A stretch of 64,000 nt of DNA from an uncultured Acidimicrobiales bacterium (GCA_937922805.1 CALAJV010000003.1:186001-250000), one strand, 5' to 3'. Counted from the stretch's first letter, positions 39,018 to 48,526 are shown. Made by a program: numbers and translations. The notes: generated by a model not told the origin, from the sequence alone.

Positions 39018-39254
39018 CTACTCAGCAAATGTGGGAGCGAGCGATAGTTCGGCTGCTAAAGCCTCTAGGCGAGCATGTTCTGTATCGTCTACGTTCTCAC
39101 CCTCATCAATCAACATGATGGGAATGTCGTTCTCGATCCGATATCGCCGCTTCAGTCTTGGGTTGTAGAGCGATTGCTCGTCCACGAAGTACAAAAGAGG
39201 CCGCTTGTCTTCTGGGCACGCAAGGATTTCAACCAGCTTTGGATTCAGAGCCAT
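39018..39254 (-). CDS. Trm112-like protein
   Basis: A 78-residue zinc-ribbon-like protein. It begins MALNPKLVEILACPEDKRPL and continues with LKRRYRIENDIPIMLIDE, the Trm112/UPF0434 (YcaR) pattern. Only one of the usual cysteine pairs is partly kept (ACPED), so zinc binding may be lost. Bacterial relatives are thought to assist methyltransferases; in eukaryotes Trm112 activates several. It sits between manA and ahcY, a placement also known in other actinobacteria, but a role in either pathway is not established. Confidence 0.88.
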   Translation of the reverse strand: MALNPKLVEILACPEDKRPLLYFVDEQSLYNPRLKRRYRIENDIPIMLIDEGENVDDTEHARLEALAAELSLAPTFAE

Positions 39255-39321
39255 ATCCGCATCTTAACCGGCGACTCGGCCACATCGGTCCTGAGCGTCG
39301 AGACGACTGACCTTGCTCGAA

Positions 39322-40521
39322 TCACTGTTCCTTGCCAACCGTGGCCCGCCAGGCAACCGTGGAACCAGCGGACCGGTCAGTAACAGAATAGGCCGTGTCG
39401 GAGTGAGCGATGAAACCAGCAGCACCCTGGCCCAGCTCAATTGCTGAGCTACCCGACTCAATACGCAGAGAGCCAGCTGTAACTAGAACGATCTCTGGTC
39501 CGTTTACCCGAATCGATTCAGTTGGGAGCGGGCCCTTGGATGAGTCCCAACGAGTCAGACCAAATTCAGGAACCGGGATATCGTAGCTGTGGTCGTGGCT
39601 ATCAGCTGTCTGAACTGGGGCCGCTGAGGGCTCGTAGTTAACGTTGGCTAGAAGTTCGTCGACGTCAACGAACTTACTAGTCAAACCGCCTCGCAGTACG
39701 TTGTCGCTATTGGCCATAAGTTCAACACCAACGCCCGATAGGTAGCAATGCATGTTGCCAGCACCAAGGAAGACTGCCTCCCCTGGCTGAAGGACGACAT
39801 GGTTCAGCAACAGCGCAACCACAACCCCCACGTCGCCCCGAAAGACCTCGAAAATTCTTCGAGTCCAATCAAGCTCTGGAGTGCGAGCATCGGCGGCCAC
39901 ACCCAACACCGCATCATTGAGGGCTGTCGCGAGTCTTGATGCTTCTTCTGGCGGCATTCGCAGTAACCAACCAACGGTATCAGCGAGCACCGCGGCATCT
40001 TCGCCTGGTTGACTCAAACGTTCAGCTACTGGCTGTAACGCCGAGTGCCGTAGGGATCGGAAAAGTTGAGCGCTTTGATCGGCTGGCTTGAATCCGCACT
40101 TTGCTTGAAATCGAGTCAAGGCACAGATTAGCTCTGGCTTATGATTGGCGTCTCGGTAACTCCGGTTCGGAGCTTTTCGATCCAGCCCAGCTTTTTCCTC
40201 TCGTTCGAACCCGGCAGCAGCCTGGGTCAAACTTGGATGGGCCTGAATCGAAAGGGGTTTGTCGGCTGCCAAGATCTTTAGAAGGTACGGGAGCTGCCCG
40301 AACTTGGCCGTGATCTCGTCGCCTAACAGCGCCAAGGTGTCGGCCGCTATCACTTCGTCTAGCGACGTTGTACGCTCCACCAATTTGGCGGGCCCGTTGG
40401 GGTGAGCCCCAAGCCAGTACTCGGCCTCAGGTTTACCTGAGGGCTTACGGCCCAACAACGCAGGAATGGCTGCTCGGTCACCCCAATCGTAGCCTTGGGT
40501 AACTCCCTCTAATAAGTCCAT
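39322..40521 (-). CDS. manA: mannose-6-phosphate isomerase, type I
   Basis: A zinc enzyme interconverting fructose-6-phosphate and mannose-6-phosphate, about 399 residues from the ATG at 40521. This start gives MDLLEGVTQGYDWGDR, which aligns with the family's N-terminus; ATG at 40560 and 40617 are also possible, without clear ribosome sites. Zinc residues are in LSIQAHPSL (Gln, His), NHKPELICAL (Glu) and GNMHCYLSGVGVELMANSDN (His), with NVLRGGLT following. It provides mannose for GDP-mannose and hence for gmd. Lies 38 bp downstream of manB. Confidence 0.94.
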   Translation of the reverse strand: MDLLEGVTQGYDWGDRAAIPALLGRKPSGKPEAEYWLGAHPNGPAKLVERTTSLDEVIAADTLALLGDEITAKFGQLPYLLKILAADKPLSIQAHPSLTQAAAGFEREEKAGLDRKAPNRSYRDANHKPELICALTRFQAKCGFKPADQSAQLFRSLRHSALQPVAERLSQPGEDAAVLADTVGWLLRMPPEEASRLATALNDAVLGVAADARTPELDWTRRIFEVFRGDVGVVVALLLNHVVLQPGEAVFLGAGNMHCYLSGVGVELMANSDNVLRGGLTSKFVDVDELLANVNYEPSAAPVQTADSHDHSYDIPVPEFGLTRWDSSKGPLPTESIRVNGPEIVLVTAGSLRIESGSSAIELGQGAAGFIAHSDTAYSVTDRSAGSTVAWRATVGKEQ

Positions 40522-40654
40522 TGCAAAATCACGCTCGCTAACCGCTTTGTTGTGGTCCATTGCACACGATTGAGAGCACAGCATGCTCCGCGAGCGCAGC
40601 GTGTAGGTGCCGCACAAAACGCCAATCGGTCATCAGCCTAGTTGCTATCTGGTC

Positions 40655-42046
40655 CTAGTTTTCGTCAACCATGATTGCTTGCACTTCAGACACTCTCTGC
40701 TGAACGTCTTCGGCGGTTGCGGCTTCTAGATTCAAACGTAGAAGTGGTTCAGTGTTTGAGGGCCGCAAATTGAACCACCAATCACCATGATCGACGGTCA
40801 ACCCATCAAGGCGATCGATTGAAGCGCCCTGATAGTGATCAGCGACTCGCTCAATCACTGCATGGGCATCTGACACTTCAGTATTGATCTCGCCAGAGTC
40901 GGCGTACCGACGCAGCGGTGCGAGCAACTCCGACAAGGTCCCGTCATATCGGGCTAGTTGCTCAAGGATCATTACCGACGCAATGATCCCGGAGTCGGCA
41001 CGCCAGTTGTCGCGGAAGTAATAGTGGGCCGAGTGCTCACCGCCGAAGATGGCATTGGTTTCTGCCATCTGCTGTTTGATGAAAGAATGTCCAACCCGGG
41101 CTCGAAGCGGAGTGCCATCGTTCTCGGTGACGATCTCAGGAACGACCTTGGAACAAATGAGGTTGTAGATCACGGTTTCGCCTGGATTCGCCTTCAGAAT
41201 GGCCCCGGCCAGCAACGCAGTGGTCAGCGAACCAGAAACTGGTTGGGCCTTCTCATCAACCAGAAAGACCCGATCGGCGTCACCATCGAACGCCAAACCG
41301 ATGTCGGCTCCGGTTTCCAAGACTCGCTTCTGCAGGTCAACGAGATTCTCAACTTGGATTGGATTCGCTTCGTGGTTGGGAAACGTTCCGTCAAGCTCGG
41401 GATACATAACTTCGATCTCGAAAGGAAGCGATTTGAAAACCTCAGGAACCACGAGCCCACCCATACCGTTGGCCGTGTCGGCTATGACCTTGAGCGGCTT
41501 CAAGCCGCGAGCATCGATAAAGCCTCGAACATGATCGGCGAACTGGTCAAGCATCGACTCGCTAGACATAGAGCCCTGAACAGGAGCGGCTGGTGCCCCA
41601 GACTTTGCCACTGCTGAAATCTGGGCCAAGCCCGACTCTTGTCCTATTGGGGCGGCCCCACTTCGGCACAACTTGATTCCGTTGTACTCAGCGGGGTTGT
41701 GGGATGCGGTAAACATGACACCGGGGAGGTTCTTAGTTCCGGATGCGAAGTAGAGCAGATCGGTGGATCCGAGACCGACATCAACGACGTTTAGGCCTTG
41801 ACTCATTACACCACCAGCGAATGCGGCGACGAGTTCGGGGCCTGATGGACGCATATCTCGGGCGATCACTACCGATTTCGTTTCCGGTTCCACATCTTTG
41901 ATGAACTCAGCGAAACCAACACCGAGCGCTGCGCACACATCGGCATTGATCTGATCCGGGTAAATGCCACGAATATCGTAGGCTTTAACAATTTTGTCGA
42001 GAACGTTCAGGTTAGTGTCTTGCACACTCAGAGGATAATCAGTCAC
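40655..42046 (-). CDS. manB: phosphomannomutase/phosphoglucomutase
   Basis: A 463-residue alpha-D-phosphohexomutase. Catalytic phosphoserine is in MFTASHNPAEYNGIKLC, the magnesium loop is LAFDGDADRVFLVD, the sugar-specificity loop GGEHSAHYYFRDNW, and the phosphate-binding loop RPSNTEPLLRLNLEA. The GEHSAHYYF form is typical of dual-specificity PMM/PGM enzymes. It turns mannose-6-phosphate into mannose-1-phosphate, the precursor of GDP-mannose. The pyrophosphorylase (manC) is not in the window. First of the manB-manA-Trm112-ahcY series. Confidence 0.95.
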   Translation of the reverse strand: MTDYPLSVQDTNLNVLDKIVKAYDIRGIYPDQINADVCAALGVGFAEFIKDVEPETKSVVIARDMRPSGPELVAAFAGGVMSQGLNVVDVGLGSTDLLYFASGTKNLPGVMFTASHNPAEYNGIKLCRSGAAPIGQESGLAQISAVAKSGAPAAPVQGSMSSESMLDQFADHVRGFIDARGLKPLKVIADTANGMGGLVVPEVFKSLPFEIEVMYPELDGTFPNHEANPIQVENLVDLQKRVLETGADIGLAFDGDADRVFLVDEKAQPVSGSLTTALLAGAILKANPGETVIYNLICSKVVPEIVTENDGTPLRARVGHSFIKQQMAETNAIFGGEHSAHYYFRDNWRADSGIIASVMILEQLARYDGTLSELLAPLRRYADSGEINTEVSDAHAVIERVADHYQGASIDRLDGLTVDHGDWWFNLRPSNTEPLLRLNLEAATAEDVQQRVSEVQAIMVDEN

Positions 42047-42177
42047 ACCAAGGCATCGACCGATTTCGCGGCATTCTTGACGAACGCTAGATATTCGTTC
42101 GGCTGTTGATGGCTTTGGGTAGGGCTGATTGCCTAGCGGTTGCTGTGGTAACGCTTGTACCGGATGCTGCTAACAGC

Positions 42178-43368
42178 TCAACCTCGTGCATCGAGGAGCT
42201 GTTGTTGTGCACTCGTTGGTCGATACCGACCCGCCCCCACCCACCGGCGAATTCTGATTAAGTCTCGAATCAACGCCGCAGTGTCCCCTATCAGGCTTAC
42301 CGATGAACCAGCTCGATTTTGAACTACTACTGGAATTTCTTTCAGCGACAGTTGATCCTGTTCCGCGATCGCGAATAGTTCGACGTCAAAGGCGAACCCG
42401 TCGATCAAGCATCGTGCGAATACGGTTCGCCCTACGTCGCCTCGAAACCCCTTTAGCCCACACTGGGTGTCTCGAAAGTGCCCGAGCAGGACTAAGTGAG
42501 TAAATCGATTGACAAACCATCCACCCAATTTTCGAACGTTACGTTGCTCGCGAACCGTAGAAGTTTGCTTGTGCCGGCGGCTGCCTACGACCATGTCCCA
42601 ACCCTGCTCGATTTCCACGAGCACCTCGTCTATCAAGGCTGGCGGGTAGGCCAGGTCGGCGTCAGTAAAGATCACTGCCCTACCAGTACTCGCCGCTACC
42701 CCGGCTCGTACTGCTGCCCCTTTACCCAAGTTGTTAGGTTGACGGACAACGGTTACCGCTCGGGACTCGGCGATAGCTGCCGTGTCGTCGGTGGAGCAAT
42801 CGTCGACCACAATCAGCTCATAGTCTTGGCTTGCTGCTAGCTCCGACGATTCGTTCGACATGGTGAGCTGACCCAAATGGGCGGCCAACGTATCGATCGT
42901 CTGACCGATTCGCTCCTGCTCGTTATAGGCCGGGATCACGACGGTTAGGCGAACGCTTCCCTCGGCTAACGGCCGGTTGATCCGAACGCTCAACTCTCGG
43001 CGAATCTCAGTCAGAAGGATCCAACGGTAGGTAATCCAGCGAACAAGACCGGCCGAGCTTACCGCTAACACCTTGGCCTCGAACGGAGCCACATCAGCGG
43101 TGGTGAAGGCAAGCAAAAGCGAGAGGTCGACCGAACCGGCGAAAAGGGACGTGGTGGCAAACATTCCAGGATTGCTTACCCACCGTGCGTCCGGATCCCC
43201 TCGAAACGTGACATTGCGGTTTAGGAAATAGCCAAATACGGCGGCCGCGAACAGCGCGATGAGGTTGGCTTGGACCAGACCGATGGACTGAAGCGTAAGC
43301 ATCAGGCCGATGTCAACGGCGGTGGCGGCAACTCCAACGAGAACGAAGATCCGAAGCCGACTACGCAT
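42178..43368 (-). CDS. GtrA-like membrane domain fused to a family 2 glycosyltransferase
   Basis: A 396-residue fusion. Residues 1-125 hold four hydrophobic segments in the GtrA pattern (FVLVGVAATAVDIGLMLTL, AVFGYFLNRNVTF), a family linked to transfer of polyprenyl-linked sugars across the membrane. Residues about 138-370 are a GT2 domain like dolichyl-phosphate beta-glucosyltransferase: LTVVIPAYNEQERIGQTID, LIVVDDCSTDDT, the DXD-type FTDADLAYPP and DTQCGLKGFRG. The enzyme probably makes polyprenyl-phosphate-hexose and may flip it. It follows the 1057-residue GT-C-like gene by about 70 bp on the same strand, a likely acceptor of such a donor. GtrA and GT2 usually occur as separate genes. Confidence 0.9.
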   Translation of the reverse strand: MRSRLRIFVLVGVAATAVDIGLMLTLQSIGLVQANLIALFAAAVFGYFLNRNVTFRGDPDARWVSNPGMFATTSLFAGSVDLSLLLAFTTADVAPFEAKVLAVSSAGLVRWITYRWILLTEIRRELSVRINRPLAEGSVRLTVVIPAYNEQERIGQTIDTLAAHLGQLTMSNESSELAASQDYELIVVDDCSTDDTAAIAESRAVTVVRQPNNLGKGAAVRAGVAASTGRAVIFTDADLAYPPALIDEVLVEIEQGWDMVVGSRRHKQTSTVREQRNVRKLGGWFVNRFTHLVLLGHFRDTQCGLKGFRGDVGRTVFARCLIDGFAFDVELFAIAEQDQLSLKEIPVVVQNRAGSSVSLIGDTAALIRDLIRIRRWVGAGRYRPTSAQQQLLDARG

Positions 43369-43438
43369 CGACTGGCCCCAAGGGCGCGACTTGGTGCCCG
43401 CAAGTGGCGGGCCGTTTCAGCCTGAGTCTTGCCACTGG

Positions 43439-46400
43439 CTAGATGTCTTCGCTCAGAGCCTCACCTTTTTGCGGCAAGCTCTCGGGTTCTGATGAAAGTC
43501 CGGTCGGTGCGATCCCATCTTCGTCGGATTCGTCACGCTGAACTTCGAGCTGATCATCGGTTTGATCAGCTTCAATTGGATCCAGCGTGGCGGTTGAAGA
43601 ACCGGCCCCGCTAACAGCGGATTCGGCTTTGGGGGCAGCGGCGACCTTAGAAAGCGTCAGGGTCCGTTCGAAGTCAGAACCCATCATTGCCGGCACAGCG
43701 GTATCATCACCGGACGCTTCAACCAGTTCTCGATCTTGTTCAGGAACCTTTGGCGACTCATCGTCGACTTCTTCGTCTGCGGCAAGCTGCGAAGACATGG
43801 ACGGCCGATCCTCAGCGATGACAGAAGATGCCGCGGCGATGTCACCGGAAGTCTCCGAGTGCCTTATTTTGCGGCTACGGTCATTGACGAAGTACCAAAG
43901 CCCGGCGAATCCAAGCAACGTCAGTACGATGCCAGCGATATCGACGAAGGTGTAGCCGTATGACATCGACACAGTTTTCGACGTTGGAACGACGGCCATA
44001 AGGTTAGGCCCGACTCGCCACGGGCCTTCCGCTCCTTCAACCTTCCAGTTCGGAAAGTATGAGACCTTCACTAGAACCGGCGAGCCGATCTCATCAACAT
44101 CGAAGCTCAAATTGGAATTGCCGACCTCGATATTTGAAACTACGGCCGGCGTGAGAGCGGCACCATCGGTCGGCTCCAAGACCTGAAAACGGTCCCACGA
44201 TTCGGGACCATCTTCGGCCGGGAGGGCCTGGAAACCTTCTGGCTGGCCGAAGAACTTTACCGCTTGGCTCTCCCACCCAAGATCAAAGCGAGTAGGGACC
44301 TCTTCTCGTCCTGCTAGCTGCTCCTCGGTCGGTCCGGCAACAACGACCGGGTTAGATTCTAAACCTTCAACTAAATCGCTTTCAGCCACCTGAAAGACGA
44401 TAAACGGTTGGGCTTCCGCAATCTGGCGAAGGTCCGGGTGATCGGTCGCAGCTGCGATAGCAGAATCAGTTTGGGCCATGTAATACCGGACACCCATTAT
44501 CTGCAACTGATCAACACCGTTTTCAATATCGAACGCCTTGTATGGCAGGTCACGCTGAGCCCTGGATGGCGCCTCAGACATGGTGCTTTGGTTCATGAAG
44601 TGGAACGGGGTGGTAGCTGACGATTCGAAATACAAGCCTTCCATTGAGCCAATACAGCCATCAGTCCAGAACGGCAGCAGCATGAGAGCCATCGGTGTTC
44701 CGTACTTCTCTTGTCCGTCCCCGTTGAACTCCCACATGGTCCGACCACACCCCTGCGACTGTCCGACCTCGTCCATCGCTCGAACCACACTGCTGTACTC
44801 GCCGTAGGACGGTTTGGCTTCGTAGCCGCTGTAGTTCCAGTTGACCCAACTCGGAATTGCGCTAGACGCAGTGTTTTTGAAAAAGGCCACGCTGTACGAA
44901 CCATCATCGGCAACCGAGCCAAACGGGACGATACGCAGGGGCATCGATACCGCAAAAAAGACTGCTACTAGGGCGCAGCCCAAACCGACATGGATTGTGC
45001 GGGTATCAGGTCGTTGAAAGTTCTTGGCGTGGGCTGCGGCTGCGAACCGCACAATCAAGGCAACTCCAACCGCTGCCACCATGTAGACCGACAAATAGTA
45101 GAACGGCAACAGCCGGGCGTTCCAAAGTTTGCCCTCTGGCAAATACACAACCGAGATCAGAAAGATCAAACCGGTGCCGGTGAAGATAAGACCAATTCGT
45201 TCCCGGGTGACGTAGCAAAGCAGTAGTCCAATTGCTGCCACCGGCAACGCAACCTTGATCGGCACGGTAAGCAGCGGAGGACCAACGTCCTCGAGCCGTT
45301 CCCAGCCCATGTCGTTGAAGTAATGCCGCTGCAAATAAAACGGTACAAGCCAAAAGGCCGAAAGCAAGACAGCGACTGGTCCAAACGTCAACAGCCAGTT
45401 CGCCCGATCTCTGATTGCCGAGTTGGCGGCGAATGACACCGAAAGCACGGCAAGAGCTCCGACCCCTCCCAGCACAATAACAACTGGGTTAACGTCAACT
45501 TGATCAATTGGCTTATCCGACAGCCAGGCAAGCCGATTACCGATCGAGTGAGCAAACGCCGCTGGTAGGGCAAAGCCGACGAGCGTGGCAAAGAACCACT
45601 TGCGCGAAATAGAGTCGTTCAGGATCACTGCTAGCAGAATTGCCGGGATCAAAAAGAAGGTCGGCAGAAGGTGGCAGAGCGGAACCATGGCTACGGCGAC
45701 AGCGGCTCGAGTTCTCCAAACCCGATCGTCGAGCGCTCGGATAACAATACCGATGGTCAATAGAGCGATACAGAGGCTGATCGAGAACGCAAACTCGCCG
45801 GCCAACGTTGATAAGAAGTTTCCGCCATAGATGCTGAAGTTGGTGTCGAACAAGAACACAAAGGCGGCGAGAGCCAAGAAGCCCGGTATTGGTTCAGCAC
45901 ATCGAGCCAATCGGCCCATCGCCCAGGCTGACAGGGGAAACAGCACTAGACCGCTGACGCTAATGATTTTGAACGAAACGCCGTACGGCAATCCGACGAT
46001 TAAAAGAGCAATGATTATCGCGGCGATTCGAGCCGCGTTTTTGTACTTGGGCAAGTCACCGGTTGTATAAAAGCCACCGAAGATAATGACCAACGCCAAC
46101 GGAAGACCGATTTGGTAGGGCAGCCCCATGTTGAGCGCCAATATGGCCAGCGATGGCACCACCATGTAGAAGTGGTAAGCCGGGAATCCTGCATACCAAT
46201 CTGGTGTCCAGCCCGACAAACGGCCTTGGGTCAAGAGATTATCGCGGAGATAAGCCGGACCCCAAACGTGGGCGCCCATGTCGCCGCCCGAGGGGGTTGT
46301 GTCCAAAAACAATAGGGGTTTGAAAAGACTCCCAAGACCATCAGGCTGTGGCCAATTGACCAACAAGAAGACAAACACCGAACAAGCGGCGGCGACAAAA

Positions 46401-46612
46401 AAACTAACGACTCCTGCGCTTGACCCGCCGATCGGAGCCGAGCCGAGCCGATCCCAGATACCGGTTAGAGAAACTTGTTGGACCTTGGGCGTGGCCAGGT
46501 CGTCCGTTACCGTGATCGACTCATCCGGCGCAACGACAGTCGCGACTGAACCTGTCTGGTCTAGTTCTGGTGATGGATTAGCCGGTGCCAATTCGGAAAG
46601 GTCGTCGTTCAT
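43439..46612 (-). CDS. large polytopic membrane protein, GT-C/PTPS-related type
   Basis: A 1057-residue protein with a cytosolic N-terminus, about twelve to fourteen membrane segments (residues 65-570), a large extracellular region (about 570-890), one more helix (YTFVDIAGIVLTLLGFAGLWYF) and an acidic C-terminal tail of about 150 residues. The first outer loop has TPSGGDMGAHVWGPAYLRDN and then WTPDWYAGFPAYHFYMVVPS, the layout of GT-C-fold membrane enzymes with an acidic motif in loop 1 (Pfam PTPS_related / YfhO-like). It is thus a candidate for polyprenyl-phosphate-sugar-dependent transfer to an envelope acceptor. It sits upstream of the GtrA-GT2 gene, which could supply the donor. The substrate is unknown. 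Confidence 0.8.
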   Translation of the reverse strand: MNDDLSELAPANPSPELDQTGSVATVVAPDESITVTDDLATPKVQQVSLTGIWDRLGSAPIGGSSAGVVSFFVAAACSVFVFLLVNWPQPDGLGSLFKPLLFLDTTPSGGDMGAHVWGPAYLRDNLLTQGRLSGWTPDWYAGFPAYHFYMVVPSLAILALNMGLPYQIGLPLALVIIFGGFYTTGDLPKYKNAARIAAIIIALLIVGLPYGVSFKIISVSGLVLFPLSAWAMGRLARCAEPIPGFLALAAFVFLFDTNFSIYGGNFLSTLAGEFAFSISLCIALLTIGIVIRALDDRVWRTRAAVAVAMVPLCHLLPTFFLIPAILLAVILNDSISRKWFFATLVGFALPAAFAHSIGNRLAWLSDKPIDQVDVNPVVIVLGGVGALAVLSVSFAANSAIRDRANWLLTFGPVAVLLSAFWLVPFYLQRHYFNDMGWERLEDVGPPLLTVPIKVALPVAAIGLLLCYVTRERIGLIFTGTGLIFLISVVYLPEGKLWNARLLPFYYLSVYMVAAVGVALIVRFAAAAHAKNFQRPDTRTIHVGLGCALVAVFFAVSMPLRIVPFGSVADDGSYSVAFFKNTASSAIPSWVNWNYSGYEAKPSYGEYSSVVRAMDEVGQSQGCGRTMWEFNGDGQEKYGTPMALMLLPFWTDGCIGSMEGLYFESSATTPFHFMNQSTMSEAPSRAQRDLPYKAFDIENGVDQLQIMGVRYYMAQTDSAIAAATDHPDLRQIAEAQPFIVFQVAESDLVEGLESNPVVVAGPTEEQLAGREEVPTRFDLGWESQAVKFFGQPEGFQALPAEDGPESWDRFQVLEPTDGAALTPAVVSNIEVGNSNLSFDVDEIGSPVLVKVSYFPNWKVEGAEGPWRVGPNLMAVVPTSKTVSMSYGYTFVDIAGIVLTLLGFAGLWYFVNDRSRKIRHSETSGDIAAASSVIAEDRPSMSSQLAADEEVDDESPKVPEQDRELVEASGDDTAVPAMMGSDFERTLTLSKVAAAPKAESAVSGAGSSTATLDPIEADQTDDQLEVQRDESDEDGIAPTGLSSEPESLPQKGEALSEDI

Positions 46613-47025
46613 AACTCGATCAGATGAGTGGTATTAGATAGAGGGCCAAATGTTGGCTTTGATACCCGAGCCAATTGTACAAACGAACTAACCGTCGACG
46701 GTCGGGGCTCAGAGAGATGGATTCTGCGCATTGCGCCGACTCCATCAACTTGATACTGGTACGTACCTATTCTATGGAATTGTTGCCGTGGGCCGTGCTG
46801 AATCACAAATATCCACCTGAATCAGGCCGCCCTGGCGCCTCGCCTCGTTTCCAAGGGAAGCGACTGGTGAAAGCCGTGTAGTTTGCCACCTTAGCGAGCC
46901 TGGCTCGATCTTGAGTGTAGGGCTACTTTAGTTGGCCGATTGCCGCTGGTCTTATCACCTTTCAGCAATCATGGCGAGGGCCCTGAACGGTTATGCCGAA
47001 CCCGGGCCAAGCAAGCTCCGAAGTC
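46613..47025. other. upstream region of the GT-C-like gene
   Basis: Non-coding, as far as can be seen. It should contain the promoter of the minus-strand GT-C-like gene. A 10-bp palindrome ggtacgtacc is present near 46757. No confident -10/-35 pair was found. It continues into the 34-bp tandem repeat. Confidence 0.35.
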
Positions 47026-47161
47026 GCGCTGCGGGCAACGAGCGACCTGACGCCAATCAGTGCTGCGGGAAAAGAGCGAGCTGACCCCAAACAGCACTGC
47101 GGAAAAAGAGCGAGCTGACTCCAAACAGCGCTGCGGGCAGAGAGCGACCTGACGCCAATCG
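47026..47161. repeat. 34-bp tandem repeat, four copies
   Basis: Four adjoining units begin at 47026, 47060, 47094 and 47128. The shared core reads g(c/t)(g/a)ctgcgg, then an A-rich or mixed middle, gagcga(c/g)ctgac and cc-aa-(t/a)c. Units 1 and 4 match each other best, as do units 2 and 3, suggesting duplication of a pair followed by divergence. 34 is not a multiple of 3, so a protein repeat is unlikely. There are no spacers, so this is not a CRISPR array. Confidence 0.92.
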
Positions 47162-47222
47162 GCACCAGTATCGATCTGCTATTCACTCGTGCTCTTCGGT
47201 GTGGCGAGTGTCAGCGGTCGTT

Positions 47223-47618
47223 CTATTGCCGAGACCGGCTTACGTGCTCTTCAACTTCAACGAGCGCACGCTTCAGATCGATCCGCTTGCCTGCTAGCTG
47301 CCACCGTCTCAGATCACACCCGTCGCACGACTCCATTATGAGCGTATTCCCATCTACGTTTAGGAAGATACGTGACAATGGCTGGCGGCAGACACTACAC
47401 GAATTGCCCGGAACTGACTCGTCTTGGCCAGCGTTCAATTGGATCGAATCTGCCTGGTCGCTGGTTACCGTCTCCTCCTCTGATGAAGTGGCAGCTTCTC
47501 CTGGCTCTGATGAAGTGACAGCTTCTCCTGGAGCATCGATCAGGCTGGTGCTCCCATCAACGATCGGTTCGACTGGTCGGTCGGATTCAAACTTGTAAAG
47601 ATTCTCATCACCCTGCAT
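47223..47618 (-). CDS. small zinc-ribbon-like protein, hypothetical
   Basis: A 131-residue soluble protein not recognised. The N-terminal half is acidic, Ser/Glu/Thr-rich, with a near repeat (APGEAVTSSE, EPGEAATSSE, EETVTSDQ). The C-terminal half carries two CxxC pairs, SCSVCRQP and SCDGCDLRRWQLAGKRIDL, about 24 residues apart, as in a zinc ribbon. It ends with a basic helix. A regulatory or nucleic-acid-binding role is possible. Its coding status rests on the paired cysteines and a distinct composition. The tandem repeat lies 60 bp downstream. Confidence 0.6.
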   Translation of the reverse strand: MQGDENLYKFESDRPVEPIVDGSTSLIDAPGEAVTSSEPGEAATSSEEETVTSDQADSIQLNAGQDESVPGNSCSVCRQPLSRIFLNVDGNTLIMESCDGCDLRRWQLAGKRIDLKRALVEVEEHVSRSRQ

Positions 47619-47722
47619 GTCCGCACGGTCGGCAAGAGCAGGACTCTTTGAAACGCAATGGCCAGGATTGGGCCCACTGACCTAGGGATCGATGACCGTT
47701 CGATTACAAACAAGGCAGTGGA

Positions 47723-48526
47723 CTACCAGCCGTCGCGAAGCAACAGGATCAGCGTGGTGGCGTTGAACGCCATATGCGAAATGATCGCTGGACCTAATCG
47801 CCCCGTAACCATCGTCAGTGCGCACAAAGCGAGAGAAAAAGCAACGAGTCCAGGAACGAGGATTAGTGATCCGTGCACTAGGGCGAAGACAATCGAACAA
47901 GCGAGGGCGCCCCCCAACCGACCAAGCGGCGACACCAGCACCGTAAGGAAGAACCCCCGGTAGAACCACTCTTCGATAATCGGCGCCAACAGCACGACAA
48001 TGATGGCCAGGAGAGCAACGTCGGCAACGTTGTTGACCCGGTCGACGAGAAGCTGCGCTTGAACCCCAGGATCATCGGCGTCGGTGAAGAGCCCCACCAC
48101 CCAATACAAAACAGGCAGAACCCCTAGCTGAGTGCCAACGCCGATGACGACTGCCAAAACCGCCTGGTTCAGGTTTGACCTCAGATTGACTGCTAACCCT
48201 GGACCAAGACCAACCACCCGACTAATCAGTACAGGGCACACTAAGTAGCCGAACCACAAGCCGGCGAGCAGGACCAGCATCGTCCAGATTGGTCTATTGG
48301 GCGGCAACGAAGCACTTCCGAACAGGGTCGGAAGCCACGCCACCGACCAGACCTGGGCCGCCGTTTGGATAGTCAACAGAGCGAGAACCGGCACCGCCAT
48401 CGCGGCCAAGGCGGAATGGTTTGTCCACCGATCTGATGTCGGAGGCCAGGAAAAGTCAGCGGTGCGAAAGTTTTTGGTTGCCTTGGTGAAAGTCAGGTTG
48501 ATCGCCTTGGCGTTAATCAAAACCAT
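47723..48526 (-). CDS. CPBP family intramembrane metalloprotease
   Basis: A 267-residue membrane protein with about eight hydrophobic segments. The three motifs of the CAAX protease/Abi (CPBP, M79-like) family are visible: EEWFYRGFFLTVL (Glu-Glu-x3-Arg), IVFALVHGSL (F-x3-H) and ISHMAFNATTL (H-x3-N/D). Members cleave prenylated or other peptides within the membrane, and many bacterial ones confer self-immunity to bacteriocins or help process peptides. No bacteriocin gene is nearby. Function in this organism is unknown. Confidence 0.9.
   Translation of the reverse strand: MVLINAKAINLTFTKATKNFRTADFSWPPTSDRWTNHSALAAMAVPVLALLTIQTAAQVWSVAWLPTLFGSASLPPNRPIWTMLVLLAGLWFGYLVCPVLISRVVGLGPGLAVNLRSNLNQAVLAVVIGVGTQLGVLPVLYWVVGLFTDADDPGVQAQLLVDRVNNVADVALLAIIVVLLAPIIEEWFYRGFFLTVLVSPLGRLGGALACSIVFALVHGSLILVPGLVAFSLALCALTMVTGRLGPAIISHMAFNATTLILLLRDGW

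Noticed and set aside
47026..47161. CRISPR array
   Set aside because: The 34-bp units are directly joined without spacers and no cas genes are present.
46962..47186. Small minus-strand protein with internal repeats over the 34-bp array
   Set aside because: The repeat unit is not a multiple of three, so the apparent peptide repeats fall out of register.
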